57,964 nt of DNA from Acidimicrobiia bacterium (GTDB lineage Bacteria > Actinomycetota > Acidimicrobiia > Spongiisociales > UBA5794), in assembly GCA_030065575.1 (NCBI GenBank), contig JASJDZ010000040.1, positions 1 through 57,964 on the forward strand, given 5' to 3'. A program made the position numbers and the translations under genes. The first letter of the stretch is position 1; each line of letters begins with the position of its first letter. Shown here piece by piece: positions 9,544 to 18,159 of this stretch. The notes beneath the pieces were generated by a model. The model was not told the DNA's origin, ran no database searches, and saw only the letters and a list, made by a program, of their open reading frames with translations.

Positions 9544-10107
9544 CTTTCGGTAGTCCGCGGGCGTGTTCACGTCGGTAGGCGCAGGCAGGTCGAACTCGAT
9601 ATCGTCGACCGCCGCCGTTTCGTTCAGCAGGCGCCACACCGCTCGTGGGCCGGTTGCCCGGGCTGCTTCGTCCATAGCCGATGCCGAAAGCAGCAGTGGA
9701 TGGACCCGGCGACCCCGGTAGGAGCAAATTGCGGCCCAGGGTTGGTGGGCGTGCCAATGAGACACGACCTCGTTGATCATCTCGCTGGTGACTCCCGGCA
9801 TGTCCGCGAGCAGGACGACGAAGGCCTCGCAACCGGGCAGCGCTTCGCGGCCGGTGCGGAACGAGGTCATGTTGCCCAGCCTGTAGTCGGGGTTGGATGC
9901 AACCAGTACTCCAGTGTCCCGAACCGACGCAGCCACTTCTTCGCCGCGATGGCCCGTGACCACCACCACCCGATCCAGATCCGAATCAGCCGCCTGGGCT
10001 GCCACCACAGCAACCATGGGGCGGCCACCGACCGGGAGCAGTTGCTTGAAACGGCCCTCACCCATCCGCTCGGAGAGGCCTGCTGCGAGAACGATGCCAC
10101 CAATCAT
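9532..10107 (-). CDS. MobA/MocA-like molybdenum cofactor nucleotidyltransferase
   Basis: A 191-residue NTP-transferase: GIVLAAGLSERMG at the N-terminus is the nucleotide-binding signature with the conserved KQLLPVGGRPM block after it, and LLADMPG near residue 105 holds the metal-binding aspartate. Members of this group (MocA, YgfJ) attach CMP to molybdopterin to give the dinucleotide form used by xanthine dehydrogenase-type enzymes. It is divergent from the ygfM-xdhD operon, consistent with cofactor supply to it. Start is the ATG at 10107; TATCTT lies 7 bases upstream. Confidence 0.88.
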   Translation of the reverse strand: MIGGIVLAAGLSERMGEGRFKQLLPVGGRPMVAVVAAQAADSDLDRVVVVTGHRGEEVAASVRDTGVLVASNPDYRLGNMTSFRTGREALPGCEAFVVLLADMPGVTSEMINEVVSHWHAHQPWAAICSYRGRRVHPLLLSASAMDEAARATGPRAVWRLLNETAAVDDIEFDLPAPTDVNTPADYRKLPE

Positions 10108-10114
10108 GAACGAG

Positions 10115-10120
10115 AAGATA
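10115..10120 (-). promoter_or_regulatory. -10-like box for leaderless mocA transcript
   Basis: TATCTT on the minus strand, 7 bases before the ATG at 10107, with no Shine-Dalgarno sequence between. Confidence 0.4.
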
Positions 10121-10160
10121 ACTAGTCTTGGCTAACCACGTCGAGCTGCGAGAGAGGACC

Positions 10161-10898
10161 ATGAAAGCGATCACTTCCTATCACCGGCCGGCCAGTATCG
10201 ACGAGGCGCTAGCGCTCCTGGATCGAGCCGACGTGACCACAACCGTGGTCGCCGGCGGAACCGCACTCAACACCGTCGATTTGCCCGACGGCACCGAGGT
10301 GGTCGACATCCAGGGAGTCGTTGACTCCGCCGTCGCCCGCTCCGGGGATACGGTCACCTTCGGCGCCATGGTCCGCCTCGCCGATCTTGTGGCGAATCCG
10401 AACACTCCTCCCCTGCTGGCGGAGCTGGCGCACCGCGAAGGGCCCAACACTCTGCGCAACGCATCCACGATCGGAGGCACTGTCGCCGAGGGCGACTGGG
10501 AAAGCGAGCTCCTGGCCGGATTGCTCGTCCACGAAGCCCGGGTGGCAATCACCGGCCGCAAAGACCCTATCGACCTCCCAGATCTGTTTGCAGATTGGTC
10601 GCTGCTCGATAGGGCAATCATCACGTCGGTTTCGGTGACCGCCGGTGGAGAGACCGCCTCGGCCCGGACCGGACGCACCCCGGCGGACACATCGATCGTC
10701 GCTGCGGCCGGTCGCATTGTGCCGGGAGACCTCAGGATTGCACTCACCGGAGTTGCTGCGACACCGATCCTGGTTGACCCTGAGAAGCTCTTATCGCTAG
10801 ACCCGCCGGCCGACTTTCGTGGTTCGAGCGAGTACCGCCGCGAACTCGCCGAGGTGCTGACCAACAGAGTCATTGCGGAGCTGGGAGGTGTGTCATGA
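10161..10898 (+). CDS. ygfM: FAD-binding subunit of molybdenum hydroxylase (YgfM type)
   Basis: A 245-residue protein of the CoxM/XdhB FAD-binding family: VAGGTALN near the N-terminus and NASTIGGTVAEGDWES in the middle are the FAD-contact loops, and the C-terminal third is the CO dehydrogenase flavoprotein C-terminal domain. It passes electrons from the molybdenum subunit to an acceptor. The ATG at 10161 is preferred over a TTG at 10128 because GAGAGG precedes it and the family domain begins there. The stop overlaps the xdhD ATG (ATGA), so the subunits are coupled. It is the first gene of the operon running to 16105. Confidence 0.88.
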   Translation: MKAITSYHRPASIDEALALLDRADVTTTVVAGGTALNTVDLPDGTEVVDIQGVVDSAVARSGDTVTFGAMVRLADLVANPNTPPLLAELAHREGPNTLRNASTIGGTVAEGDWESELLAGLLVHEARVAITGRKDPIDLPDLFADWSLLDRAIITSVSVTAGGETASARTGRTPADTSIVAAAGRIVPGDLRIALTGVAATPILVDPEKLLSLDPPADFRGSSEYRRELAEVLTNRVIAELGGVS

Positions 10899-13807
10899 AG
10901 ATCAACGTGACGATCAACGGCGAGCAACGTGCCTTTGACTGCGAGCCCCACGAGTCGCTTCGTGCCGTCCTCCGCCGCGAGGGTTTCTTCAGCGTTCGCT
11001 TCGGAGCCGAAACAGGAGAGACCGGTGCCGACGCCGTGTTGCTCGATGGACGGCTCGTGTCTTCTGAGGTCATGCTGGCGGCGCAGGCAGACGGCCACGA
11101 CATCGAGACCATCGACAGCATCAACCTCCCCCGAGGACTTCATCCGCTGCAGGAGGCCTTCGTCGAGTCGGGAGCGATCCAGTCCGGATACTCAACACCG
11201 GCGGCAATCCTCGCCGCCAAGGCACTGCTCGACGGCAATGCCAACCCAACTGAGGCCGAGGTCCGCGACGCTCTCTCCGGGATTCTCGATCGGGAAACTG
11301 GCTACCTTCGTCCGGTACATGCTGTTCTCCGCGCGGCAGCCATGATGCGCGGCGAGCAAACGGCGGCGGTGGAGCCGGCGCTGATCGATCCGCTGGTTGC
11401 TCCGGGAGCCTCGCCCGACATGGCGGCGGCAAACCCCGCACTCGATCTCGACCCGCTGGCACCCCGAGTCGTCCCCAGCCCGGAAGTCCCCGAAACCGAG
11501 GTTGTCGGCAAGCCGGAGCGGAAGGTAGATGCCGTCAAGCTGGCCAAGGGCAACCCGGCATTCGTTGATGACATCGAGATGCGGGGGATGCTGTACGCCA
11601 AGATGCTGTACAGCCCGCATGCACATGCCCGGATTGTGAGTATTGACGATTCCCGGGCACGGGCCCTGCCCGGAGTGCGGGCCGTTCTGCACCACGAGAA
11701 CGTGCCGCGGGTGCGATACGCCTCCGGCGGGCAGAGCTACCCCAATCCCCTCCCCTACGACCAGGTGAGCTTTGACAACAAGGTCCGCCACGTCGGGGAT
11801 CGGGTAGCGGCGGTTGCAGCCGATACGCTCGAGATTGCCGAGGAGGCCGTGAAGCTGATCGACGTCGGCTACGAGGTTCTCCCGGCGGTATTCGATGAGA
11901 ACGAAGCCATCTCCGGCGATGCGCCCATCATCCACGATGAACCCGACATGGAAGGGGCATACGACGCCGAGCGGAACATCGTGCAGAACATCGAGGCCGA
12001 GGTCGGCGACTTTGCCGCCGGTCTCGCCCAAGCCGATCGGGTCTTCGAGCGGACCTTCCGGGTTCATCAGGTCCAACAGGCGCCGATCGAACCGCATATC
12101 GCCATCGCATGGCTGGATAGCGATGAGAGGCTGGTGATCCGCACCTCGACCCAGGTCCCATTCCACGTGCGCCGTATGGTCGCTCCGCTACTCGGGCTCC
12201 CGGTACGAGACATTCGCATTGTGAAGCCGCGTATCGGCGGTGGCTTCGGGGTCAAGCAGGAAATGCTGATCGAAGACGTCGTCGGCCATCTCGCCCTGGC
12301 GACCGGCAAGCCGGTTCGCCTCGAGCTGAATCGCGTCGAGGAATTTGTATCGAGCCGGACCCGCCACCCGCAGACCATCACGTTCACCACTGGGGTGCAG
12401 AAGGATGGAACGCTGATTGCACAGCGGATGCGCACGGTGGGCAACACCGGGCCGTACGGCACCCATGCCCTGACGGTGCAGATGGTCAGCGGGCTTCGCG
12501 GTCTCAGCACCTACAACTGCCCCAACAAGAAGTTCGACTGTGACGTGGCCTACACCAATACTCCGGTGGCCGGCGCCTACCGTGGCTACGGAGCGCCTCA
12601 GGCGCTGTTCGCCCTCGAATCCCACATGGAGGACATTGCCGACGAGATGGGCCTGGATCCGCTCGAGTTCCGGCGGAAGAACTGGACCAAGGTGGGTGAC
12701 CCGCTGGATGTGGCAGCCGAGCTGGGCGAGGGCGCAGCCGAGATGAAGTTCATCCCGGTGGTGACTTCGAGCGGCATGGATGAGTGTGTCGTCCAGGGAC
12801 AGCGGGCAGTGGCCTGGCATCGGCGCAACGACCCCTCGTGGGTTGCCCCTGCCGACCGCCCCAATATCCGTCGTGGGCTCGGATTTGCCATGTGTATGCA
12901 CGGCAGCGCTATCTCAGGGCTCGACATGGGCGGGGCGAGCTTGAAGATCAACGACGACGGCTCATTCAACCTGCTGATCGGTGCCACCGACCTCGGCACC
13001 GGAGCCGACACGATCCTGGCTCAGATCGCAGCCGAGGTACTGGGCGTGCCGACCGCCGAGGTTCTCGTCTATGCGGCCGACACCGACATGACCCCATTTG
13101 ACGTTGGGGCGTACGCGTCGTCCACCACCTACGTGTCCGGGATGGCGGTGAAGAAGTCGGCAGATGAAGTCGCCCGGCAGATCAGGACACGGGCGGCAAT
13201 CATGCTCGACATCGACTCGCCGGGGGACATCGAACTGAGGGAGCGCGCCGCGTTTGCCCCCGACGGCAGGTCGGTGACCCTGGCCGAGATTGCCCTTCAC
13301 TCGCTGCATCAGGACGATCAACACCAGATCATGGCGACGGCGTCGTACGTTGCTCCGGACTCGCCACCTCCCTATGCGGCCCAGTTCGCCGAGGTCGAGG
13401 TGGATATCGAAACCGGCCAGGTGACGGTCCAGAACCTCGTGATGGCCGTCGACTGCGGAGTGCCCATCAACCCGCTCACTTCGGCCGGACAGGTCGAAGG
13501 CGGCATGGTGCAGGCCCTCGGCTACGGCCACTGTGAGGAGATGGCGCTCGACGAGAACGGCACCATGGTCAACGCCCGGTTTGGCCCCTACAAGATCTAC
13601 CGCGCGGACGAGATGCCGAAGATCGAGGCCTACATGGTGCAGACGATGGAGAAATCCGGCCCGTTCGGAGCCAAGGCAATCGCAGAGATCCCGAAAGATG
13701 GGGTGGCTCCAGCGATCCGGAACGCCATCTTCAACGCCACGGGCAAACAGATCGACAACCTGCCCTTCACCCCGGAACGGGTCTGGCGGGCGTTGCGCGA
13801 GCAGTGA
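10895..13807 (+). CDS. xdhD: XdhD-type molybdenum hydroxylase with degenerate [2Fe-2S] domain
   Basis: A 970-residue fusion of an N-terminal ferredoxin-like/helical region (1-150) and the large molybdopterin subunit. The fold signatures of the Fe-S part remain (TGADAVLLDGRLVSS, SGYSTPAAILAAKALLD, DALSGIL), but all eight cluster cysteines are replaced: A38, T43, D46 and E58 for the plant-type cluster; S97, S100, D132 and E134 for the second. The molybdenum part is intact, with GGGFGVK near 446, AYRGYGAPQA near 560 and the catalytic-type glutamate E931 in GAKAIAEIP. From memory, E. coli XdhD has the same architecture and also lost cysteines, so this looks like a family trait. Electrons would have to leave by another route, probably through YgfM and YgfK. 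The substrate is probably a purine or other N-heterocycle. Confidence 0.9.
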   Translation: MKINVTINGEQRAFDCEPHESLRAVLRREGFFSVRFGAETGETGADAVLLDGRLVSSEVMLAAQADGHDIETIDSINLPRGLHPLQEAFVESGAIQSGYSTPAAILAAKALLDGNANPTEAEVRDALSGILDRETGYLRPVHAVLRAAAMMRGEQTAAVEPALIDPLVAPGASPDMAAANPALDLDPLAPRVVPSPEVPETEVVGKPERKVDAVKLAKGNPAFVDDIEMRGMLYAKMLYSPHAHARIVSIDDSRARALPGVRAVLHHENVPRVRYASGGQSYPNPLPYDQVSFDNKVRHVGDRVAAVAADTLEIAEEAVKLIDVGYEVLPAVFDENEAISGDAPIIHDEPDMEGAYDAERNIVQNIEAEVGDFAAGLAQADRVFERTFRVHQVQQAPIEPHIAIAWLDSDERLVIRTSTQVPFHVRRMVAPLLGLPVRDIRIVKPRIGGGFGVKQEMLIEDVVGHLALATGKPVRLELNRVEEFVSSRTRHPQTITFTTGVQKDGTLIAQRMRTVGNTGPYGTHALTVQMVSGLRGLSTYNCPNKKFDCDVAYTNTPVAGAYRGYGAPQALFALESHMEDIADEMGLDPLEFRRKNWTKVGDPLDVAAELGEGAAEMKFIPVVTSSGMDECVVQGQRAVAWHRRNDPSWVAPADRPNIRRGLGFAMCMHGSAISGLDMGGASLKINDDGSFNLLIGATDLGTGADTILAQIAAEVLGVPTAEVLVYAADTDMTPFDVGAYASSTTYVSGMAVKKSADEVARQIRTRAAIMLDIDSPGDIELRERAAFAPDGRSVTLAEIALHSLHQDDQHQIMATASYVAPDSPPPYAAQFAEVEVDIETGQVTVQNLVMAVDCGVPINPLTSAGQVEGGMVQALGYGHCEEMALDENGTMVNARFGPYKIYRADEMPKIEAYMVQTMEKSGPFGAKAIAEIPKDGVAPAIRNAIFNATGKQIDNLPFTPERVWRALREQ

Positions 13808-14589
13808 TCGGAAACGCAGAGATCCTGCGTGAGCTGACTGCGGCCCTCGCCGCCGGCCGCCCGGTGGCGCTGGCTACCGTTGTGGCCACCAAGCGCTCGG
13901 TCCCCCGCCGCGCCGGGACCAAGATGCTGGTCTTCGCCGACGGTGAGACCATCGGGACGGTGGGAGGCGGCGAAATGGAGGCCAAAGCGATTGCCGCCGC
14001 TCGTAGCGCGATCGAAGAACACAAGCCACGGGTGGTCACCTACGAGCTGATCAACCCCAACGAGGGAGATCCCGGCATCTGCGGCGGTGAGCTCACTCTC
14101 TATCTGGAGCCCTATATGTCCCCACACACGGTGTATGTGATCGGGTGCGGCCACGTTGGCGCCGCGGTCATCGATCTCGCCCACTGGCTCGGCTACCGGA
14201 CGGTTGCCATCGATGATCGGCCCGACCTCGTCGGTGAGGAAGCACTTCCGAACGCGGACGTGAGATTCGCCGGCAGCGTTGTTGACGCCATCGCCGCCCA
14301 TCCCGTACCGCGTGACGCATCGATCGTCGTCGTCACCCGGAGTCCCGAGGTCGACATAAGGATCCTTCCCGATCTCCTGGCGACGTCGGCGCGCTACATC
14401 GGGGTTATGGGAAGTCGGAAGCGCTGGGCGGCGACCCGCGACGAGCTCCTGGCGCAGGGGGTGCCGGCCGATCAGCTGGAACGGCTCCACGTGCCGATCG
14501 GGATCGAGATCAAGGCAGAGACTTTGGAAGAGATAGCGGTATCCATAATGTCCGAGGTGATCAAAGAGAACCGGGCGGAGGGCACCTGA
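13804..14589 (+). CDS. xdhC: XdhC-family molybdenum cofactor insertion/sulfuration factor
   Basis: A 261-residue protein with the XdhC/CoxI N-terminal domain (ATVVATKRSVPRRAGTKML and TVGGGEMEA) followed by a Rossmann domain (VIGCGHVGAAV, then IGVMGSRKR). XdhC proteins bind the molybdenum cofactor, protect it and deliver it to the hydroxylase after the terminal sulfur ligand has been set; in selenium-type clusters the ligand may be selenium. The GTG at 13804 overlaps the xdhD stop (GTGA), and its stop overlaps the yqeB ATG by one base. Confidence 0.92.
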   Translation: MIGNAEILRELTAALAAGRPVALATVVATKRSVPRRAGTKMLVFADGETIGTVGGGEMEAKAIAAARSAIEEHKPRVVTYELINPNEGDPGICGGELTLYLEPYMSPHTVYVIGCGHVGAAVIDLAHWLGYRTVAIDDRPDLVGEEALPNADVRFAGSVVDAIAAHPVPRDASIVVVTRSPEVDIRILPDLLATSARYIGVMGSRKRWAATRDELLAQGVPADQLERLHVPIGIEIKAETLEEIAVSIMSEVIKENRAEGT

Positions 14590-15389
14590 TGCTGTTCGCC
14601 GACCACCTTGTTGTGGTGCGCGGAGGTGGCGACCTGGCAACCGGGGCCATTCACCGGCTGCGACAGGCGGGCTTCCCCATCCTGGTGCTCGAACTGGAGC
14701 AACCGCTGGCGATCCGGCGCACCGTGTCGGTCGCCAGTGCGGTGCTCGAAGAACGCGCCCTGATCGAGGACATCGATGCCATGCGTGTCGACGACATCGA
14801 AGAAGCCGTCGCCGTTGCCCGTTCGGGCTGCGTCCCCGTTTTGGTGAGCCCCACCTTGCCCCAGCTCCCCTGGGAGCCGTCGGTCGTTGTCGATGCCCGC
14901 ATCGCCAAGCGCAATATCGACACCTCGATCAACGACGCTCCGTTTGTGGTCGGCCTCGGCCCGGGCTTCACCGCCGGAGTTGACTGCCACGCCGTGGTGG
15001 AGACCATGCGGGGTCACTACCTCGGGCGGGTGATCTGGGAGGGAGAGGCAACACCCAACACGGGGGAACCCGGAATGATCGGCGGCCGGTCCAGCGAGCG
15101 GGTGGTCAGAGCTCCCACATTCGGAGTGCTCAGCTGGAAGGTGAACATCGGTGATCTCGTGGCCACGGGCGACGTACTGGGAGACATCAATGGTGTCCCT
15201 ATTCGGTCCCGCATCGGCGGCGTTGTCCGGGGGCTGCTCGCTCCGGGCTACGAGGTGGAGTGGAACTGGAAGCTGGCCGACATCGACCCTCGATGCGACA
15301 CGTCGGCGTGCTTCGAAATCTCTGACAAGGCGCTCAGCATCGGTGGTGGAGTCGTTGAGGCGGTCCTGACTTGGCTCAACAGCAGGTGA
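14589..15389 (+). CDS. yqeB: YqeB / EF2563-family selenium-dependent molybdenum hydroxylase maturation protein
   Basis: A 266-residue protein. The N-terminal VVRGGGDLATGAIHRL and FPILVLELEQP resemble the EF2563/YqeB Rossmann-like fold; the centre contains VDCHAVVETMRGHYLGRV, whose Cys-His pair is typical of the family, and the C-terminus has a biotinyl-like sandwich (SWKVNIGDLVATGDVLG, then IRSRIGGVVRG). YqeB is one of the two best markers for enzymes whose molybdenum cofactor carries selenium; its biochemical step is not settled. Coupled to xdhC upstream and to yqeC downstream (GTGA). Confidence 0.9.
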   Translation: MLFADHLVVVRGGGDLATGAIHRLRQAGFPILVLELEQPLAIRRTVSVASAVLEERALIEDIDAMRVDDIEEAVAVARSGCVPVLVSPTLPQLPWEPSVVVDARIAKRNIDTSINDAPFVVGLGPGFTAGVDCHAVVETMRGHYLGRVIWEGEATPNTGEPGMIGGRSSERVVRAPTFGVLSWKVNIGDLVATGDVLGDINGVPIRSRIGGVVRGLLAPGYEVEWNWKLADIDPRCDTSACFEISDKALSIGGGVVEAVLTWLNSR

Positions 15390-16105
15390 CCCTGGCCGCA
15401 AAGCTCGGTCTCCGGCAGCGTGAGCTGATCTCGCTGGTGGGAGGCGGAGGCAAGTCCACACTCTTGTTTGCCCTCGGGGCCGAGCTGGCCGGTGTTGGCA
15501 GACACGTCGTCCTGACAACGACAACGAAGATGGGCCGCTTCCAGATCGGTGCAGACGACACGGTGTGCCCGGCGGCGGAACTCGATTGCCTCCGATCTGC
15601 ATGGGCCGCCGGCGCCCCTGCGCTGCTGCTCACCGGTGGCGACGAGCACAAGGTCACCGGACCTCCGCCTGAGGACGTTGACACGTTGTTTTCCGAACCC
15701 GACATCGACGTCATCGTGGTCGAAGCCGACGGTTCTCATGGCAAGCCACTGAAGGCACCGGCAGCCCACGAGCCCGTCATCCCGGCCACATCGACCCTGG
15801 TTGTGATTGTGATGGGCATTGATGCGATTGGCCGGCCGATGGAAGAGGTGACCCATCGGATTGGCGAGGCGCGACGTTTCACCAATCTGCAGGCCGACCA
15901 CATCCTGACTCCGGCCGACTGCGCAGACGTGCTGCTTCATCCCGAAGGCGCTCTTCGTAGCTGTCCTCCAGGGAGCCGAGTCGTAGTCGCCGTGACCAAG
16001 GTTGCGTCGGAAACAGATGAGGGTGCTGCCAGAGAGTTGGCCACCGTGGTTACGGCGAGAAGCCCCGAAATCGCGACCGTAGTGCTCGGCTCGGTAGATA
16101 CCTGA
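15386..16105 (+). CDS. yqeC: YqeC-family putative selenium cofactor biosynthesis protein
   Basis: A 239-residue P-loop protein: LVGGGGKST at residues 17-25 is a Walker A, with TTTTKMG and VEADGSHGKPLKAP further on as family-specific blocks. YqeC accompanies YqeB in organisms with selenium-dependent molybdenum hydroxylases and is thought to act in making or inserting the seleno form of the cofactor. The GTG at 15386 (overlapping the yqeB stop as GTGA, the pattern used through this operon) is chosen; a TTG at 15371 is the alternative. It ends five bases from the convergent molybdopterin oxidoreductase gene. Confidence 0.85.
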   Translation: MTLAAKLGLRQRELISLVGGGGKSTLLFALGAELAGVGRHVVLTTTTKMGRFQIGADDTVCPAAELDCLRSAWAAGAPALLLTGGDEHKVTGPPPEDVDTLFSEPDIDVIVVEADGSHGKPLKAPAAHEPVIPATSTLVVIVMGIDAIGRPMEEVTHRIGEARRFTNLQADHILTPADCADVLLHPEGALRSCPPGSRVVVAVTKVASETDEGAARELATVVTARSPEIATVVLGSVDT

Positions 16106-16110
16106 GCGAA

Positions 16111-18138
16111 TCACCCCTCAACCAGGGATACCTCGACCAGATTCTCGTGGAAGAAGGCTGATCCCACGTCGTCGTCGGCAACGGTCGGATTGGTCAGAGC
16201 GTTGACGCCACGCCTCTCGGGTGTGGATCGGTGCCACCACCCGAAAGGTACGGTGACCAGCCCCGGCTGCAGATCGTCGGAAATCGAGGCCGATAGCGTG
16301 AGGGAGCCACGATCGTTGGACACGCGCACCCGATCGCCATCACCGATGTTGCGTTGCCGGGCATCGGACGGGTGAATCTCGAGCTTCGGCTCCCCGCTGC
16401 GAGGGAAATGCTCCTCAAACCCGCCGTAGTTGGCATTGAGGAACCGCACATGCTGCTTGCGTGACATCAGGGTTAGTGGATAGCGACGGGCCAGGGCCGG
16501 ATCGCCCTCCGCCGTCTCGGTTCCGGGCTGATACTCCAGCGCACCGAGTCGGAGCTTGCCGTCTTTGGTATCGGGCGTCGTGTCGACGTAGGGGCGGTGC
16601 AAGTCGGGAACGTTCAGCCGCGTGAAGCCCTCGGCAACAAGCCTCTCGTAGGTGATTCCCGCCATCCACTCATGGTCCGACTCGAGTACCTGCCTCACCA
16701 TCTCCTCATCGCTGTCGACGAGGCCGGGCGCGTCGAGACCCATTGCCACGGCCAGGCGGCGGAAGATCTCGGTATTGGGAAGCGCTTCACCGCGTGGCTC
16801 GATGGCCGGCTGGTTGAGGCTCAGATACAGGTGCCCCCAGGCGGGCACCAGGTCGACATGCTCGATCTGGGTTGTCGTCGGAAGAACCAGATCCGCATAG
16901 CGTGCTGTGTCGGTCATGAACTGCTCGATCACCACAGTGAACAGGTCGTCACGAGACAGGCCTTCGATGATCGAGTTCTGGCCGGGAGTGATCACCGCCG
17001 GGTTGCTGTTGTGCACTATGAGCGCCTCGATGCGATCACCATCGGTGAGGACCTCGCCGAGACGTGCCATGTTGAACGCGGGACGCTCCGGCAGATCGTC
17101 AGAGGGTCCGAGGGCGGTATCGAAGTAGACAGCGGTCGAGCGGGCCATGCCGCCGCCGGCGTCACGCCACGCTCCGGTGACCGCCGGCAGCATTGCGATG
17201 GCTCTCATGATGTCCCGACCGTGCTCACGGTGCTCAGGGCCAATCAGACATCGGATGGCAGCAGGCCGCCGGGTGGCGAACGTGCGGGCCAGCCGCTCGA
17301 TACGATCGACCTCGAGGCCAGTGATCGACGCAGCCTGCTCCGGGCTCATGCGACGTGCCGAGTCGAGGAGATCGCTCAATCCCGTTGTGTTCCGTTCGAG
17401 CCACTCATGATCGAGCAGGTCTTCACGTTCGAGCACGTTGATCATGGCAACCACCAAGGCAACGTCGGTCCCCGGGATCAGCTGCAAGAACTCATCGACT
17501 ATCGGGTGAGCGGCGGTAGGGGTCTTGATGGGATCGATGACGATCACTCTCGCCCCATTCGCTTTGGCCGCCTCGACCGTCGGCCAGAGATGGCGGTTGG
17601 TGAGCACGGTGTTCGTGCCCCAGAGAATCAGTGTCCTGGCGAGCCGGAGGTTCTCAGGGTCTACCCCGAACCTCGACCCGGAGACGTCGATGGCCCCGAG
17701 GTTTGCGGTCACCCCGCACAGATGACGGCGAATGATGCTGGCCCCTATGGCTGCGAAGAACCGATCGGCCATGATCCCCTTCTGGATCAGCCCCTGCGTG
17801 CCATCGAACGAGTACTGGAGGACCGCCTCCGGGCTTCCGACCGCACCCAGTCGGTCTGCGATCTGTTCGATTGCGGCACGCCAACTGACCGGAGTGAATT
17901 CGCCCGATCCTTTTGGCCCTACCCGTTGCAGTGGCGTGAGCAGTCGGTCGGGGTGATAGACACGATCCAGGAATCTGTTGACCTTGGGACACAACTGCCC
18001 ACGGGTCACGGGGTGATCCACAACGCCGCGAAGCTCGACAGCCCGGCCGTTGCTGACGGTCACGTCCCAGGCGCAGGTGTCGGGACAGTCGTGATGGCAT
18101 GCGCCCCTGATCACATGTTCATCGTTCCGGCGAGCCAT
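16111..18138 (-). CDS. Molybdopterin oxidoreductase of the DMSO-reductase superfamily (BisC/FdhF-like)
   Basis: A 675-residue catalytic subunit. A [4Fe-4S] site is present at the N-terminus (C14, C18, C22 and C50), followed by the molybdopterin domains (LILWGTNTVLTN, DPIKTPTAAH, HNSNPAVITPGQ) and the C-terminal dinucleotide-binding domain (RKQHVRFLNANYGG). C141 in RRHLCGVTAN sits about where the protein ligand to molybdenum lies in FdhF, so a Cys ligand is likely; this is inference. No electron-transfer or membrane subunit is adjacent, and there is no Tat signal, so it is probably a soluble cytoplasmic enzyme. Substrate unknown. It is tail-to-tail with yqeC. Confidence 0.88.
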   Translation of the reverse strand: MARRNDEHVIRGACHHDCPDTCAWDVTVSNGRAVELRGVVDHPVTRGQLCPKVNRFLDRVYHPDRLLTPLQRVGPKGSGEFTPVSWRAAIEQIADRLGAVGSPEAVLQYSFDGTQGLIQKGIMADRFFAAIGASIIRRHLCGVTANLGAIDVSGSRFGVDPENLRLARTLILWGTNTVLTNRHLWPTVEAAKANGARVIVIDPIKTPTAAHPIVDEFLQLIPGTDVALVVAMINVLEREDLLDHEWLERNTTGLSDLLDSARRMSPEQAASITGLEVDRIERLARTFATRRPAAIRCLIGPEHREHGRDIMRAIAMLPAVTGAWRDAGGGMARSTAVYFDTALGPSDDLPERPAFNMARLGEVLTDGDRIEALIVHNSNPAVITPGQNSIIEGLSRDDLFTVVIEQFMTDTARYADLVLPTTTQIEHVDLVPAWGHLYLSLNQPAIEPRGEALPNTEIFRRLAVAMGLDAPGLVDSDEEMVRQVLESDHEWMAGITYERLVAEGFTRLNVPDLHRPYVDTTPDTKDGKLRLGALEYQPGTETAEGDPALARRYPLTLMSRKQHVRFLNANYGGFEEHFPRSGEPKLEIHPSDARQRNIGDGDRVRVSNDRGSLTLSASISDDLQPGLVTVPFGWWHRSTPERRGVNALTNPTVADDDVGSAFFHENLVEVSLVEG

Positions 18139-18144
18139 CCGGTG

Positions 18145-18150
18145 AGGCTA
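18145..18150 (-). promoter_or_regulatory. -10-like box before the molybdopterin oxidoreductase
   Basis: TAGCCT on the minus strand, 6 bases before the ATG at 18138, with no Shine-Dalgarno. Confidence 0.4.
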
Positions 18151-18159
18151 CCCGGCAGC

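Noticed and set aside
14472..15602. 376-codon minus-strand frame
   Set aside because: It covers yqeB and parts of xdhC and yqeC on the opposite strand and has no recognisable domain.
16111..18138. Selenocysteine (UGA) at the molybdenum ligand position
   Set aside because: The frame has Cys141 where FdhF carries selenocysteine; no in-frame UGA is found.
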